Made by a program: the position numbers and the translations under genes
Shown: piece after piece, positions 14,671-21,812 of the stretch
Position numbering within the stretch: the stretch's first letter is position 1
Layout: every line of letters begins with the position of its first letter
Notes under the pieces: generated by a model
What the model was told of the DNA's origin: nothing
The model's input: only the letters and a program-made list of their open reading frames with translations
Databases searched by the model: none
NCBI GenBank assembly: GCA_900556455.1
Contig: USOV01000003.1
Location: 1-40,885 of the forward strand
DNA length: 40,885 nucleotides
DNA from: an uncultured Clostridium sp.
GTDB lineage: Bacteria; Bacillota; Clostridia; TANB77; CAG-508
Reading direction: 5' to 3'

Positions 14671-16578
14671 TTATGCAAAGTTTTTGATTTCTTCTTGGAT
14701 TTTTTGTACGAAGTCTTCTATGCTCATTTGTCCAATGTCTCCATCTTTTCTTGAACGTACTCCAACTGCATTTGCTTCTACTTCTTTATCTCCTATTATT
14801 AACATATATGGTATTTTTTGAAGTTGTGCTTCACGTATTTTATATCCTATTTTTTCTTCTCTTTCATCTAGTTCTACTTTTAAATCTAAATCTTCTAGTT
14901 GTTTTTTTAGTTTTTCAGAATACTCTTTATGTTTATCTGCTATTGGTAATATTCTTATTTGCACTGGTGCAAGCCATGTTGGGAATGCCCCTGCGAAATG
15001 CTCTGTTATTATTCCTATAAATCTGTCAAATGACCCAAATATTGCTCTGTGTATCATTATAGGTGTCTTTTTGTTTCCATCTTTGTCTATATATGAAAGA
15101 TTAAATCTTTGTGGTAATTGAAAGTCTAATTGTACTGTTCCCATTTGCCATTCTCTTCCTAAACAATCCTTCATTTTTATATCTATTTTTGGGCCGTAGA
15201 AAGCTCCGTCTCCTTCATTTATTCTGTAATTTCCTTCTCCGCAAATTTCGTTTAAAACTCTTTTTAAATCTGCTTCTGCCTTATTCCAAGTTTCAATTTC
15301 TCCCATAAAATCTTCTGGTCTTGTAGATAATGTTAATTGATATTCTAATCCAAATATTCCATAAAGGTAGCTTGCAATTTCTACTATATCTTTTATTTCG
15401 CTTCCAATTTGTTCTTCTGTTACATAGTTATGAGAATCGTCTTGTCTAAACATTCTTACTCTAAATAATCCGTTTAACTGACCAGATTTTTCATTTCTGT
15501 GTATTACATCAACGTCATTAAATCTTAGTGGTAAATCTTTATAACTTCTTAATTTTGATTGATATATTTTTATTGAGTTTGGACAGTTCATTGGTTTTAA
15601 TGCTTGTTCATTTCCATCTGCATCTGTTAGAACATACATATCTTCTTTATAATGGTCCCAATGTCCTGATGTTTTCCAAAGTACACTACTATTTAATTGT
15701 GGACCTGAGAATTCTTGGTATCCTCTTCTTTTATGTTCTTTTCTCCAAAAGTCAATTAATGTATTCATTATTGTAAATCCTTTTGGCATCCAATAAGCCA
15801 TACCTGGTGCTGTTTCATCAAAGAAAAATAGTTCTAATTCTTTTCCAAGTTTTCTATGGTCTCTTTTTTTAGCTTCTTCTATCATATTTACATATTCATC
15901 TAGTTCACTTGATTTTGGGAAAGCTATTCCGTAAATTCTTTGAAGCATTTTATTTTTTTCATTTCCTCTCCAATATGCTCCAGATGATGATAATAGTTTT
16001 ACAGCCTTTAATTTTCCTGTACTTAATAAATGTGGTCCAGCACATAGGTCTGTAAACTCACCTTGTTTGTAGAAAGATATTTCTTCTCCTTCTGGTAATT
16101 CGTTTATCAATTCTTGTTTGTATGGTTCGTCTTTCATAAGGTTTAAAGCATCTTGTTTTGGTAAACTAAATCTTTCAATTGGTAAATCTTCTTTTATTAT
16201 TTTTTTCATTTCTGCTTCTATTTTTTCTAGCATTTCTGGTGTAAATGGTGTGTCTGTATCAAAGTCATAATAGAAACCATTATCAATTGCAGGTCCTATT
16301 GCAAGCTTTATTTCTGGGTATAATCTTTTTATTGCTTGTGCTAAAACATGTGATGTTGTATGCCAATATGCTTTTTTCCCATTTAAACTATCAAATGTTA
16401 AAATATTTAATGTACAGTCTTTATCTATAATTGTTCTTATGTCTTTTACTTCTCCATTTACTTCTGCACATGTTGCAACTCTTGCTAACCCTTCACTTAT
16501 TTTTTTTGTAATTTCTAGTATTGATAGCCCTTTTTCTACTTCCATTTCAGAACCATCTTTTAATGTGATTTTTACCAT
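14671..16578 (-). CDS. thrS: Threonyl-tRNA synthetase
   Basis: A 635-aa class II synthetase. Order: TGS domain (1-60), editing/SAD domain with HTTSHVLAQAI (about 76-86) and CAGPHL, catalytic core with MNCPNSIKIY (zinc Cys), motif 2 RMFRQDDSHNY, motif 3 MIHRAIFGSFDRF, and the anticodon-binding domain (about 540-635). AAAGGAGGAAT precedes ATG 16578. Expression is governed by the T-box leader just upstream, which senses uncharged tRNA-Thr. Confidence 0.97.
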   Translation of the reverse strand: MVKITLKDGSEMEVEKGLSILEITKKISEGLARVATCAEVNGEVKDIRTIIDKDCTLNILTFDSLNGKKAYWHTTSHVLAQAIKRLYPEIKLAIGPAIDNGFYYDFDTDTPFTPEMLEKIEAEMKKIIKEDLPIERFSLPKQDALNLMKDEPYKQELINELPEGEEISFYKQGEFTDLCAGPHLLSTGKLKAVKLLSSSGAYWRGNEKNKMLQRIYGIAFPKSSELDEYVNMIEEAKKRDHRKLGKELELFFFDETAPGMAYWMPKGFTIMNTLIDFWRKEHKRRGYQEFSGPQLNSSVLWKTSGHWDHYKEDMYVLTDADGNEQALKPMNCPNSIKIYQSKLRSYKDLPLRFNDVDVIHRNEKSGQLNGLFRVRMFRQDDSHNYVTEEQIGSEIKDIVEIASYLYGIFGLEYQLTLSTRPEDFMGEIETWNKAEADLKRVLNEICGEGNYRINEGDGAFYGPKIDIKMKDCLGREWQMGTVQLDFQLPQRFNLSYIDKDGNKKTPIMIHRAIFGSFDRFIGIITEHFAGAFPTWLAPVQIRILPIADKHKEYSEKLKKQLEDLDLKVELDEREEKIGYKIREAQLQKIPYMLIIGDKEVEANAVGVRSRKDGDIGQMSIEDFVQKIQEEIKNFA

Positions 16579-16621
16579 AAAAATTCCTCCTTTATTTTTA
16601 TTATGTCTTGCTTTTGGTGTT

Positions 16622-16655
16622 GCAGGTCGCTGAGGGCGGTGCCTCTAGAATCTGC
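16622..16655 (-). other. GC-rich hairpin between T-box terminator and thrS start
   Basis: On the minus strand GCAG...CTAGAGG-caccgc-CCTCAG...CTGC folds into a hairpin, distinctly GC-rich for this genome. It lies after the regulated terminator, so it exists only in the full-length mRNA. It may be a processing/stability element or an inserted repeat. Confidence 0.45.
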
Positions 16656-16667
16656 GATTATTTAATG

Positions 16668-16906
16668 AAAAAAGCACCCCTAAAGATGTTTTTTTTCATC
16701 TTTAGGGGTGCTTTTATAACACGGTTCCACCCTAATTTTATCTTAATTTTAGATTATATCGCATCTTACACGTCTAACTTTTAATTAGAAACTCCGAGGT
16801 AGTTTTTCAAATACGTTTTCTAAGATTAGCTTTCAGCGCACCCACTAATCCTCTCTGTTAGTAACCTTTATTTTACTTTGTCTCATCATCGTTTTTTATT
16901 TTCACT
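16668..16906 (-). promoter_or_regulatory. T-box riboswitch (threonine) with intrinsic terminator
   Basis: The T-box core AGGGTGGAACCGTG is at 16733-16720, followed by the terminator stem GCACCCCTAAAGATG and its complement (16674-16711) with a U-run. Stem I contains the AG-bulge-type GCTGAAAGC region and a specifier loop with AACTACCTC, whose ACC (16800-16798) is a threonine codon matching the downstream thrS. When tRNA-Thr is uncharged, its CCA end pairs with the T-box bulge and favours antitermination. Confidence 0.93.
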
Positions 16907-16912
16907 ATTACT

Positions 16913-16940
16913 ATTATACTCTTTTTATGATGTTTGTCAA
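16913..16940 (-). promoter_or_regulatory. Promoter of the thrS T-box transcript
   Basis: TTGACA (16935-16940), 16-nt spacer, TATAAT (16913-16918). It lies 5 nt past the sleB stop codon. Confidence 0.75.
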
Positions 16941-16945
16941 GTAGT

Positions 16946-17636
16946 TTACTTGCAAAACCTATGATTTCCTATTACTACTGTTACTGGTCTTGACCATATC
17001 CATGGGTTTGTTGCTGTGTTTGGATTAAAGTAATATATTGCTCCATAAGTAGGATCCCATCCGTTCAATGCATCTTGTGCTGCATTTTTTGCTGTTTGGT
17101 TTGGAGTTAAATTTATTTGTCCATCACTTACCACACTAAATGCACCAGATTGATATATTACGCCTGCAACTGTGTTTGGAAAAGATGAGCTTTTTACTCT
17201 ATTTAATACTACTGCTGCAACTGCGACTTGTCCGAGTGTAGCTTTCTCCTCTTGCTTCTGCATATACTAATCGCGCCAATAAATTTAAATCTGATGTGTT
17301 ACTACTTGCACTAGAACTACTGCTTGATGTATTTATTCCCATAGCTGCTAGTGTTTTTGGTCCAGCAATTCCATCTACTGATAAACCATTTTTAGATTGA
17401 AACCATTTTACTGCTGCAAGCGTTTTGCTTCCATAAATTCCATCTACCGACCCACTGTAATATCCCCATCTTTTTAATTTTGTTTGAATTGTTCTTACCT
17501 CTTCACCTCTAGAACCATATTTTGATAATGCTTCTACTGAATTTGTGTTTTCTTTTAAGAAAATGTTATAACTTAAAAATGAAATTATTGTTATAGCAAG
17601 TAAAATTATTGCTATTTTTTTCTTATTTCTTTGCAT
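16946..17636 (-). CDS. sleB: SleB-type spore cortex-lytic / cell-wall hydrolase, read across a +1 shift at CGG
   Basis: Order: N-terminal membrane anchor/signal (about 8-27), a peptidoglycan-binding domain (SKYGSRGEEVRTIQTKLKRW to GPKTLAAMGI), a serine-rich linker, then the hydrolase_2 (SleB) domain starting LLARLVYAEARGESYT. There the zero frame meets CGG (17234-17232) and stops eleven codons later. Skipping the C continues as G-QVAVAAVVLNRVKSS through NGWDPTYGAIYYFNP to IGNHRFCK, completing the catalytic domain (229 aa). The conserved family block is GE.Y.GQVAVAAV, so glycine is exactly what is expected. ATG 17636 is preferred (AAAGGTGG upstream). In relatives SleB degrades spore cortex during germination. 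Confidence 0.87.
17232..17234 (-). other. In-frame CGG at +1 shift site in sleB
   Basis: Zero frame ACT CGG ACA; restored frame ACT (C) GGA CAA GTC. The base before the extra C is T, so this is not a homopolymer slip. Confidence 0.75.
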
Positions 17637-17721
17637 AATAAAAAACCACCTTTGAAAATAATTTTTTCTTATTATTTCCAAAAGTGGATTATTTATTCTA
17701 TATTGCATTTTTCTATGCAAA

Positions 17722-17934
17722 CTAAAATTCTTCTTCTGCAATATTATCATCATTATTTATTAAAACCGTTATCTTTTTTTCAGCGTTTTCTAAGAACTTA
17801 TTACACTCTTTTGATATTTTCATTCCTTCCTCAAATTTTTTTATTGAATCATCTAAATTTAAGTCTCCTTTTTCTAGTTCTTGTACAATTTTTTCTAATT
17901 GTTCCATGTTGGTTTCAAAATTTATTTCTTTCAT
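17722..17934 (-). CDS. xseB: Exodeoxyribonuclease VII small subunit
   Basis: A 70-aa, acidic, all-helical protein: MKEINFETNMEQLEKIVQEL, then LNLDDSIKKFEEGMKI, the two-helix signature of XseB. It partners XseA, encoded 0.5 kb upstream with one small gene between. ATG 17934 is used because GGAGG lies just before it; the longer reading from 17946 would translate the ribosome binding site. Confidence 0.93.
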   Translation of the reverse strand: MKEINFETNMEQLEKIVQELEKGDLNLDDSIKKFEEGMKISKECNKFLENAEKKITVLINNDDNIAEEEF

Positions 17935-17985
17935 AATTTCCTCCAATTTTATTTTTATAAAGTGTGCCTTCTACAATAACAATAT

Positions 17986-18405
17986 CTATCTTATGTCAAA
18001 TGTTCCTGTTTCTACATCCACATAATACCAATATAGTGCTTTTGTTGTTTCTTTTTCTCTTACGCAGATTATATATTTTCCGTTTTCATCTTTTCCATCA
18101 TAGCTAAAATAAACTGTTTCATCTTCTCCCCAATTTTCTTTTACTATTTGTTTTGCTTGTTCTTCTGGAGCATTGTCATCTTTTCCTTCTGCTACATTAT
18201 TCTCCTTAACTTCATTTTTCTCTGGTTCTTCTACTACTGTGTTACTTTCTTCTAATTTATTTTCTCTATTTATTTTGTTAGTATTCTCTAATGTGTTTGC
18301 GCCTGTCTGCTTTGTTCCATCCTTTTCTGATATTTGTTTTGCCACAAATATGCCTGCTACTATTAAAACAACTATTACCACAACATATAATATTTTTTTA
18401 CCCAT
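17986..18405 (-). CDS. Single-TM protein with PepSY-like C-terminus, unknown function
   Basis: A 139-aa protein with an N-terminal membrane anchor (about residues 4-23), an Asn/Glu/Lys-rich linker (about 30-80), then a small C-terminal domain starting EEQAKQIVKENWG and ending YWYYVDVETGTFDIR. The end resembles one PepSY repeat, where a sheet strand finishes VD..TG.. . No enzymatic residues are evident. It lies between xseA and xseB in the same direction (AGGAGG ribosome binding site) and is probably exposed outside the membrane. The PepSY similarity is tentative. Confidence 0.65.
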   Translation of the reverse strand: MGKKILYVVVIVVLIVAGIFVAKQISEKDGTKQTGANTLENTNKINRENKLEESNTVVEEPEKNEVKENNVAEGKDDNAPEEQAKQIVKENWGEDETVYFSYDGKDENGKYIICVREKETTKALYWYYVDVETGTFDIR

Positions 18406-18423
18406 TTCTTTTCCTCCTATAAA

Positions 18424-19613
18424 TCATATTATTTTTGTTTGTCTTTCTCCATCATAAAATTTTAAATTTACTATATCATTTGTTTTTAGTGATTTTGCAC
18501 TTTTTATTATTTCCCCATTTTCTTCTGCTAAGCAGTATCCTCTTGTTAATGTTTTTAATGGGCTTAGTGCATCTAATTTAGAAATTAATTCTATTTGTCT
18601 TTTTTGGCTTTCTTTTAGTTTCATCTTCATTATGTTTTCTAACTTCTTTATTTTTATATCAATATTAAGGTATTGCTCATTAATATTTTGTAAAGGCTGT
18701 GTAAATACTCTTGATGCCATAGCCTTGTTATACCTTAATTTCATATATTCTATTTTCTTCTTTAATGCATTTTTATACCTGTTTTGGTATGTTTCCAATT
18801 TTATTTTTATTTCTCTAACATCTGCCTGTGCTAGTTCTGCTGCAGCTGATGGTGTTGGTGCTCTTAAATCTGCTACAAAATCTGCTATTGTAAAATCTGT
18901 TTCATGCCCTACTGCAGATATTATTGGGATTTCAGATTCGTATATTGCTCTTGCGGTAATTTCCTCATTAAATGGCCATAAGTCTTCTAGTGAGCCTCCA
19001 CCTCTTGCTAAAATTAATACATCAGCTAATTTTTTCTCGTTCATTACCCTAATAGCCTCAGTTATCTCCCTTTCTGCTCCTGGTCCTTGTACTGGCACTG
19101 GATAAAGTTTTATATGTACATTAGGGTTTCTTCTTGTCGATACATTTATTATGTCCTTTATTACAGAACCTGTTTTAGATGTAAGCACTCCTATTGTTTT
19201 TGGCATAAATGGTATTGGTTTTTTATGTTTTTCATCAAATAGTCCTTCTTTTGCCAATTTTGCTTTTAGTTCTTCATATTTTTTATATAAATCTCCAATC
19301 CCGTCTTTTTTCATTGCTTTACAGTATATTTGGTAAACTCCGGTCTCTTTCAAAAACTGCTACTGTTCCTAGGACTAATACTTTCATTCCGGTCTTTTGG
19401 CATAAAATTCAAAGTAGCAGTCAAGGTTTTAAACATTATGCATTTTATTAAAGAATTTTCATCCTTTAAGGTAAAATACATATGGCCTGTATAGTGATGT
19501 TTGAAATTAGATATTTCTCCCTTCACATACACATTGTTTAAGAACTCATCTTCAGCTACTTTTTGTTTCATATATTTATTTAAATCTGTTACTGTCATTG
19601 CTACAGGTCTCAT
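18424..19613 (-). CDS. xseA: Exodeoxyribonuclease VII large subunit, read across two +1 shifts at CGG
   Basis: With two single-base skips the product is about 395 aa. Frame one (19613-19392) gives the OB-fold, MTVTDLNKYMKQKV to LNFMPKD. CGG at 19391-19389 follows; skipping its C gives G-MKVLVLGTVAVFERD (16 codons including G). A second CGG at 19342-19340 follows; skipping its C gives G-VYQIYCKAMKKDGIGDLY and the full exonuclease domain (PKTIGVLTSKTG, ILARGGGSLEDLWPFN, SAVGHETDFTIADFVADLRAPTPS). Both junctions fit conserved XseA blocks (DGM.V.V.G and RDG.YQ.Y). Without the shifts the protein would end at 87 aa. It overlaps nusB by 4 nt. With XseB it degrades single-stranded DNA. Confidence 0.9.
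19340..19342 (-). other. Second in-frame CGG +1 shift site in xseA
   Basis: GAC CGG AGT in the incoming frame; GAC (C) GGA GTT TAC after the skip. The incoming frame would stop (TAA) seven codons on. Confidence 0.75.
19389..19391 (-). other. First in-frame CGG +1 shift site in xseA
   Basis: GAC CGG AAT in the zero frame; GAC (C) GGA ATG AAA after the skip. The zero frame would stop (TGA) thirteen codons on. Confidence 0.75.
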
Positions 19614-20014
19614 CTATTCTCCTTCACAATACTTGCTAAAATTCCATTTACAAATGCTGAGCTACTGTCTTCTCCATATTTTTTTGCAAGTTCTACAGCT
19701 TCGTTTATAACTACTTTAAATGGTATTTTTGCGTATACTATTTCATATATTGCAAGTTTTAAAATTGCAAGTGTTACTTTAGATATTCTTTCTATTTTCC
19801 AATCTTGTTTTAAGTTCTTTTTTATTAATTCTGTTATATCTTCTAAATTTTCATTTACACCATTTGCAACACCTAAAATATATTTTTGCGCATCTTTACC
19901 TTCTATTTCATTATTCTCAAAAAATATATTAATTGCTTCTTCATTATTTTCTTTTTGCACCTCTACCTGGTACAAAAATTTAAATGCCATATCTCTTGCT
20001 TCAGACCTATTCAT
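19610..20014 (-). CDS. nusB: Transcription antitermination protein NusB
   Basis: A 134-aa all-helical protein: MNRSEARDMAFKFLYQVE at the start, AILKLAIYEIVYAKIPFKVVINEAVELAKKYG near the end, and SSAFVNGILASI. It binds boxA RNA with NusE (S10) to prevent premature termination of rRNA operons. It follows the Asp23-AmaP-DUF2273 genes and overlaps xseA, the usual Clostridia order. Confidence 0.95.
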   Translation of the reverse strand: MNRSEARDMAFKFLYQVEVQKENNEEAINIFFENNEIEGKDAQKYILGVANGVNENLEDITELIKKNLKQDWKIERISKVTLAILKLAIYEIVYAKIPFKVVINEAVELAKKYGEDSSSAFVNGILASIVKENR

Positions 20015-20027
20015 TTTGTTCCTCCAA

Positions 20028-20231
20028 TTATAATTTATCTACTAAATCTTTTATTTTAATTTTTACACTTTCTTTGTTATTTTGAACATAGTTGCCTATA
20101 TACATTCCTACAAATATAATTATTACACCAATAATGATTTTATATATTTGCAAGCATAGCGCAACTATTGCAACCAATGCGCCAATAATTGCACCTCTAT
20201 ATTTTAGAAAAAACTCTTTTAAATCCTTCAT
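20028..20231 (-). CDS. DUF2273 small membrane protein
   Basis: 67 aa with two closely spaced hydrophobic segments (about 12-29 and 31-48) separated by a short turn, and a charged C-terminal tail. The sequence FLKYRGAIIGALVAI matches the DUF2273 family, which is found beside Asp23 and AmaP in many Firmicutes. Function is unknown; association with the Asp23 membrane complex is inferred from the conserved neighbourhood. Confidence 0.88.
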   Translation of the reverse strand: MKDLKEFFLKYRGAIIGALVAIVALCLQIYKIIIGVIIIFVGMYIGNYVQNNKESVKIKIKDLVDKL

Positions 20232-20254
20232 AGTTTCATCCTCTTTTCTAAATA

Positions 20255-20809
20255 TTATTCTTTTACATTATTTTCTTTTTTAGTAGTTACATTTTTTATT
20301 CTAACATTTACTTCTTTTATTTCTAAATCTAAAGAATTTCTAACTGCTTCTTTTACATCAGTTTGAATTTTTGCTGCTAAGTCTTTAATAATTGCTTCTG
20401 AATATACAGATAATGTAATAAATATGCTTATCTTGTTTTCTTCATCTACATCAACTTTTGTAGTAGAACTTTCTACACTTCCAAAATTTCTTATAACTGC
20501 TCCTGTTATATTTTCCACAGTATCTTTAGAAACTAGTAATTTTCCATTTTCATTTTCTAAAAGTATTCCTTCTTTAGATTTTTCTTTTGCATTTGAACTA
20601 AAGAAAATACATTTTATTGCTAAGATAGAAAATACTATTGCCAATGTTAGTGAAACTGGTCCAAAGATGTGATCCGAAAATACTTTTATTGCCCACTCTG
20701 TAACTAATTCTATTTCTAACCATCCTGATATTATAAACCCTGTTACTAATGATAATGTTAATATAATTATTGAAAAAATTACCAAACTTATTCTATCTAT
20801 TATTTTCAT
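20255..20809 (-). CDS. amaP: Alkaline shock response membrane anchor protein AmaP
   Basis: A 184-aa protein with two N-terminal TM helices (about 8-30 and 50-70), then a cytoplasmic domain related to Asp23 itself (VENITGAVIRNFGSVESSTTKVDV to EVNVRIKNV). In staphylococci AmaP tethers Asp23 to the membrane. It is 6 nt from the asp23 gene in the same operon. Confidence 0.9.
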   Translation of the reverse strand: MKIIDRISLVIFSIIILTLSLVTGFIISGWLEIELVTEWAIKVFSDHIFGPVSLTLAIVFSILAIKCIFFSSNAKEKSKEGILLENENGKLLVSKDTVENITGAVIRNFGSVESSTTKVDVDEENKISIFITLSVYSEAIIKDLAAKIQTDVKEAVRNSLDLEIKEVNVRIKNVTTKKENNVKE

Positions 20810-20815
20810 ATTCTC

Positions 20816-21238
20816 TTACTCCTCTACTTCCTCTTTTTCTTTATTTTCTGTTGTGTTTGTTTTTATGCCTTGTACATGAATATTTACTCCTGAAACTCTA
20901 AGTCCTGTCATTGTTTCTACTGCTTTTTTTACTCTTCCTTGAATTTCAAAAGCAACATCTGGAATTCTTACTCCATATTCTACTATTATGTTTACATCTA
21001 TTTTTGTATCTTTTTCTCCAACTTCTACTTTAATTCCTTTTGATAAGTTTTTCTTACCACTAAAAACTTCTGAAATACCTCCAGCTAATCCTCCAGCCAT
21101 GCTATATACGCCTGGTACTTCTGAAACAGCAACTCCTGCGATTGATGCAACAACATCATTTGAAATTTTAATTCCTGTATTATCTGAAGATGTTATTTCA
21201 TTTTCTTCTGGCTCTTTCATTTCTTTATCTTCTTCCAT
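20816..21238 (-). CDS. Asp23/Gls24 family envelope stress protein
   Basis: 140 aa. The Asp23 domain is complete: GIKISNDVVASIAGVAVSEVPGVYSM, then VEVGEKDTKIDVNIIVEYGVRIPDVAFEIQ, then VSGVNIHVQGI. N- and C-terminal tails are acidic. ATG 21238 is chosen because AAGGAGG lies upstream at 8-9 nt; extending to 21355 would read through the promoter and inverted repeat. These abundant proteins form a cytoplasmic membrane-associated layer through AmaP, linked to envelope homeostasis. Confidence 0.93.
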   Translation of the reverse strand: MEEDKEMKEPEENEITSSDNTGIKISNDVVASIAGVAVSEVPGVYSMAGGLAGGISEVFSGKKNLSKGIKVEVGEKDTKIDVNIIVEYGVRIPDVAFEIQGRVKKAVETMTGLRVSGVNIHVQGIKTNTTENKEKEEVEE

Positions 21239-21261
21239 TTTTACATACCTCCTTAGATAAA

Positions 21262-21317
21262 AAATTGATATACTTAAACTTCTTATTAAGTATATCAATT
21301 TATGGTAAAATTTACAA
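21262..21317 (-). promoter_or_regulatory. asp23 promoter embedded in a 16-bp inverted repeat
   Basis: TTGTAA (21312-21317), 17 nt, TATACT (21289-21294). The -10 lies inside one arm (21286-21301) of a perfect inverted repeat AAATTGATATACTTAA, whose other arm is at 21262-21277 with an 8-nt loop and is followed by a T-run on the minus strand. Transcripts starting here lack the first arm, while read-through RNA from upstream carries both and could terminate. Confidence 0.65.
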
Positions 21318-21345
21318 CTGTTTTTTTGAAAAAATAGCATATTTT

Positions 21346-21384
21346 TGCGGGTCACCGTGGGTGGCGACCCCTACTACAATTTTA
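21346..21384 (-). repeat. Related hairpin repeat with TTGTAG lead-in
   Basis: On the minus strand AAAATTGTAGTAG precedes the hairpin GGGTCGCC-acccac-GGTGACCC. It shares the AAAATTGTAG lead with copies at 285 and 6744 but has a different, GC-rich stem. It lies between the rhodanese gene and the asp23 promoter. Confidence 0.5.
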
Positions 21385-21444
21385 CATTTAATTTATGGAT
21401 TTATTTTATAGAATGTCCCTAGGGTTTGTCAATATACATTTTCA

Positions 21445-21768
21445 TTATATTTGCCCAATTCCTCCACTTAAATGGTACAAGTTTTTGTATCCCATTTTTC
21501 TTAATATATCTATTGCGTGTTTGCTTCTTACGCCCACTGTACAGTATGCAATTATTATTGCATCTTTATCTTTTAAAACTCTTGGTGCACTTCTATAAAG
21601 TTCATATGTTGGTATGTTTATTGCTCTGTTTATATGTCCTTCTTCATATTCTTGATGACTTCTTACGTCTAACAATATAACGTTAGAATAATTTTTTAAC
21701 ACTTCTTTTAATTCTTCTTTTGTAAGATTTTCTTTTGATCTATATATTCTTTTTATCCAATTTCTCAT
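21445..21768 (-). CDS. Rhodanese-like domain protein
   Basis: 107 aa, a single rhodanese fold: ILLDVRSHQEYEEGHINRAINIP, then the active-site loop YCTVGVRSKHA with the catalytic cysteine, then NLYHLSGGI. It probably transfers or carries sulfur as a persulfide; the substrate is unknown. Its GGGG ribosome binding site lies within the 3' arm of a hairpin that also ends the upstream SecD-like gene, so translation from read-through transcripts would be restrained. Confidence 0.88.
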   Translation of the reverse strand: MRNWIKRIYRSKENLTKEELKEVLKNYSNVILLDVRSHQEYEEGHINRAINIPTYELYRSAPRVLKDKDAIIIAYCTVGVRSKHAIDILRKMGYKNLYHLSGGIGQI

Positions 21769-21770
21769 AA

Positions 21771-21807
21771 AAATAAACCCCTAATATATTTTATTAGGAG
21801 TTTATTT
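21771..21807 (-). terminator. Terminator of the SecD-like gene overlapping the rhodanese RBS
   Basis: Minus-strand stem AAATAAACTCCTAAT / ATTAGGGGTTTATTT followed by TT and ATG. The T-rich 3' arm carries GGGG, the only candidate ribosome binding site of the rhodanese gene. Confidence 0.65.
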
Positions 21808-21812
21808 TTTTG

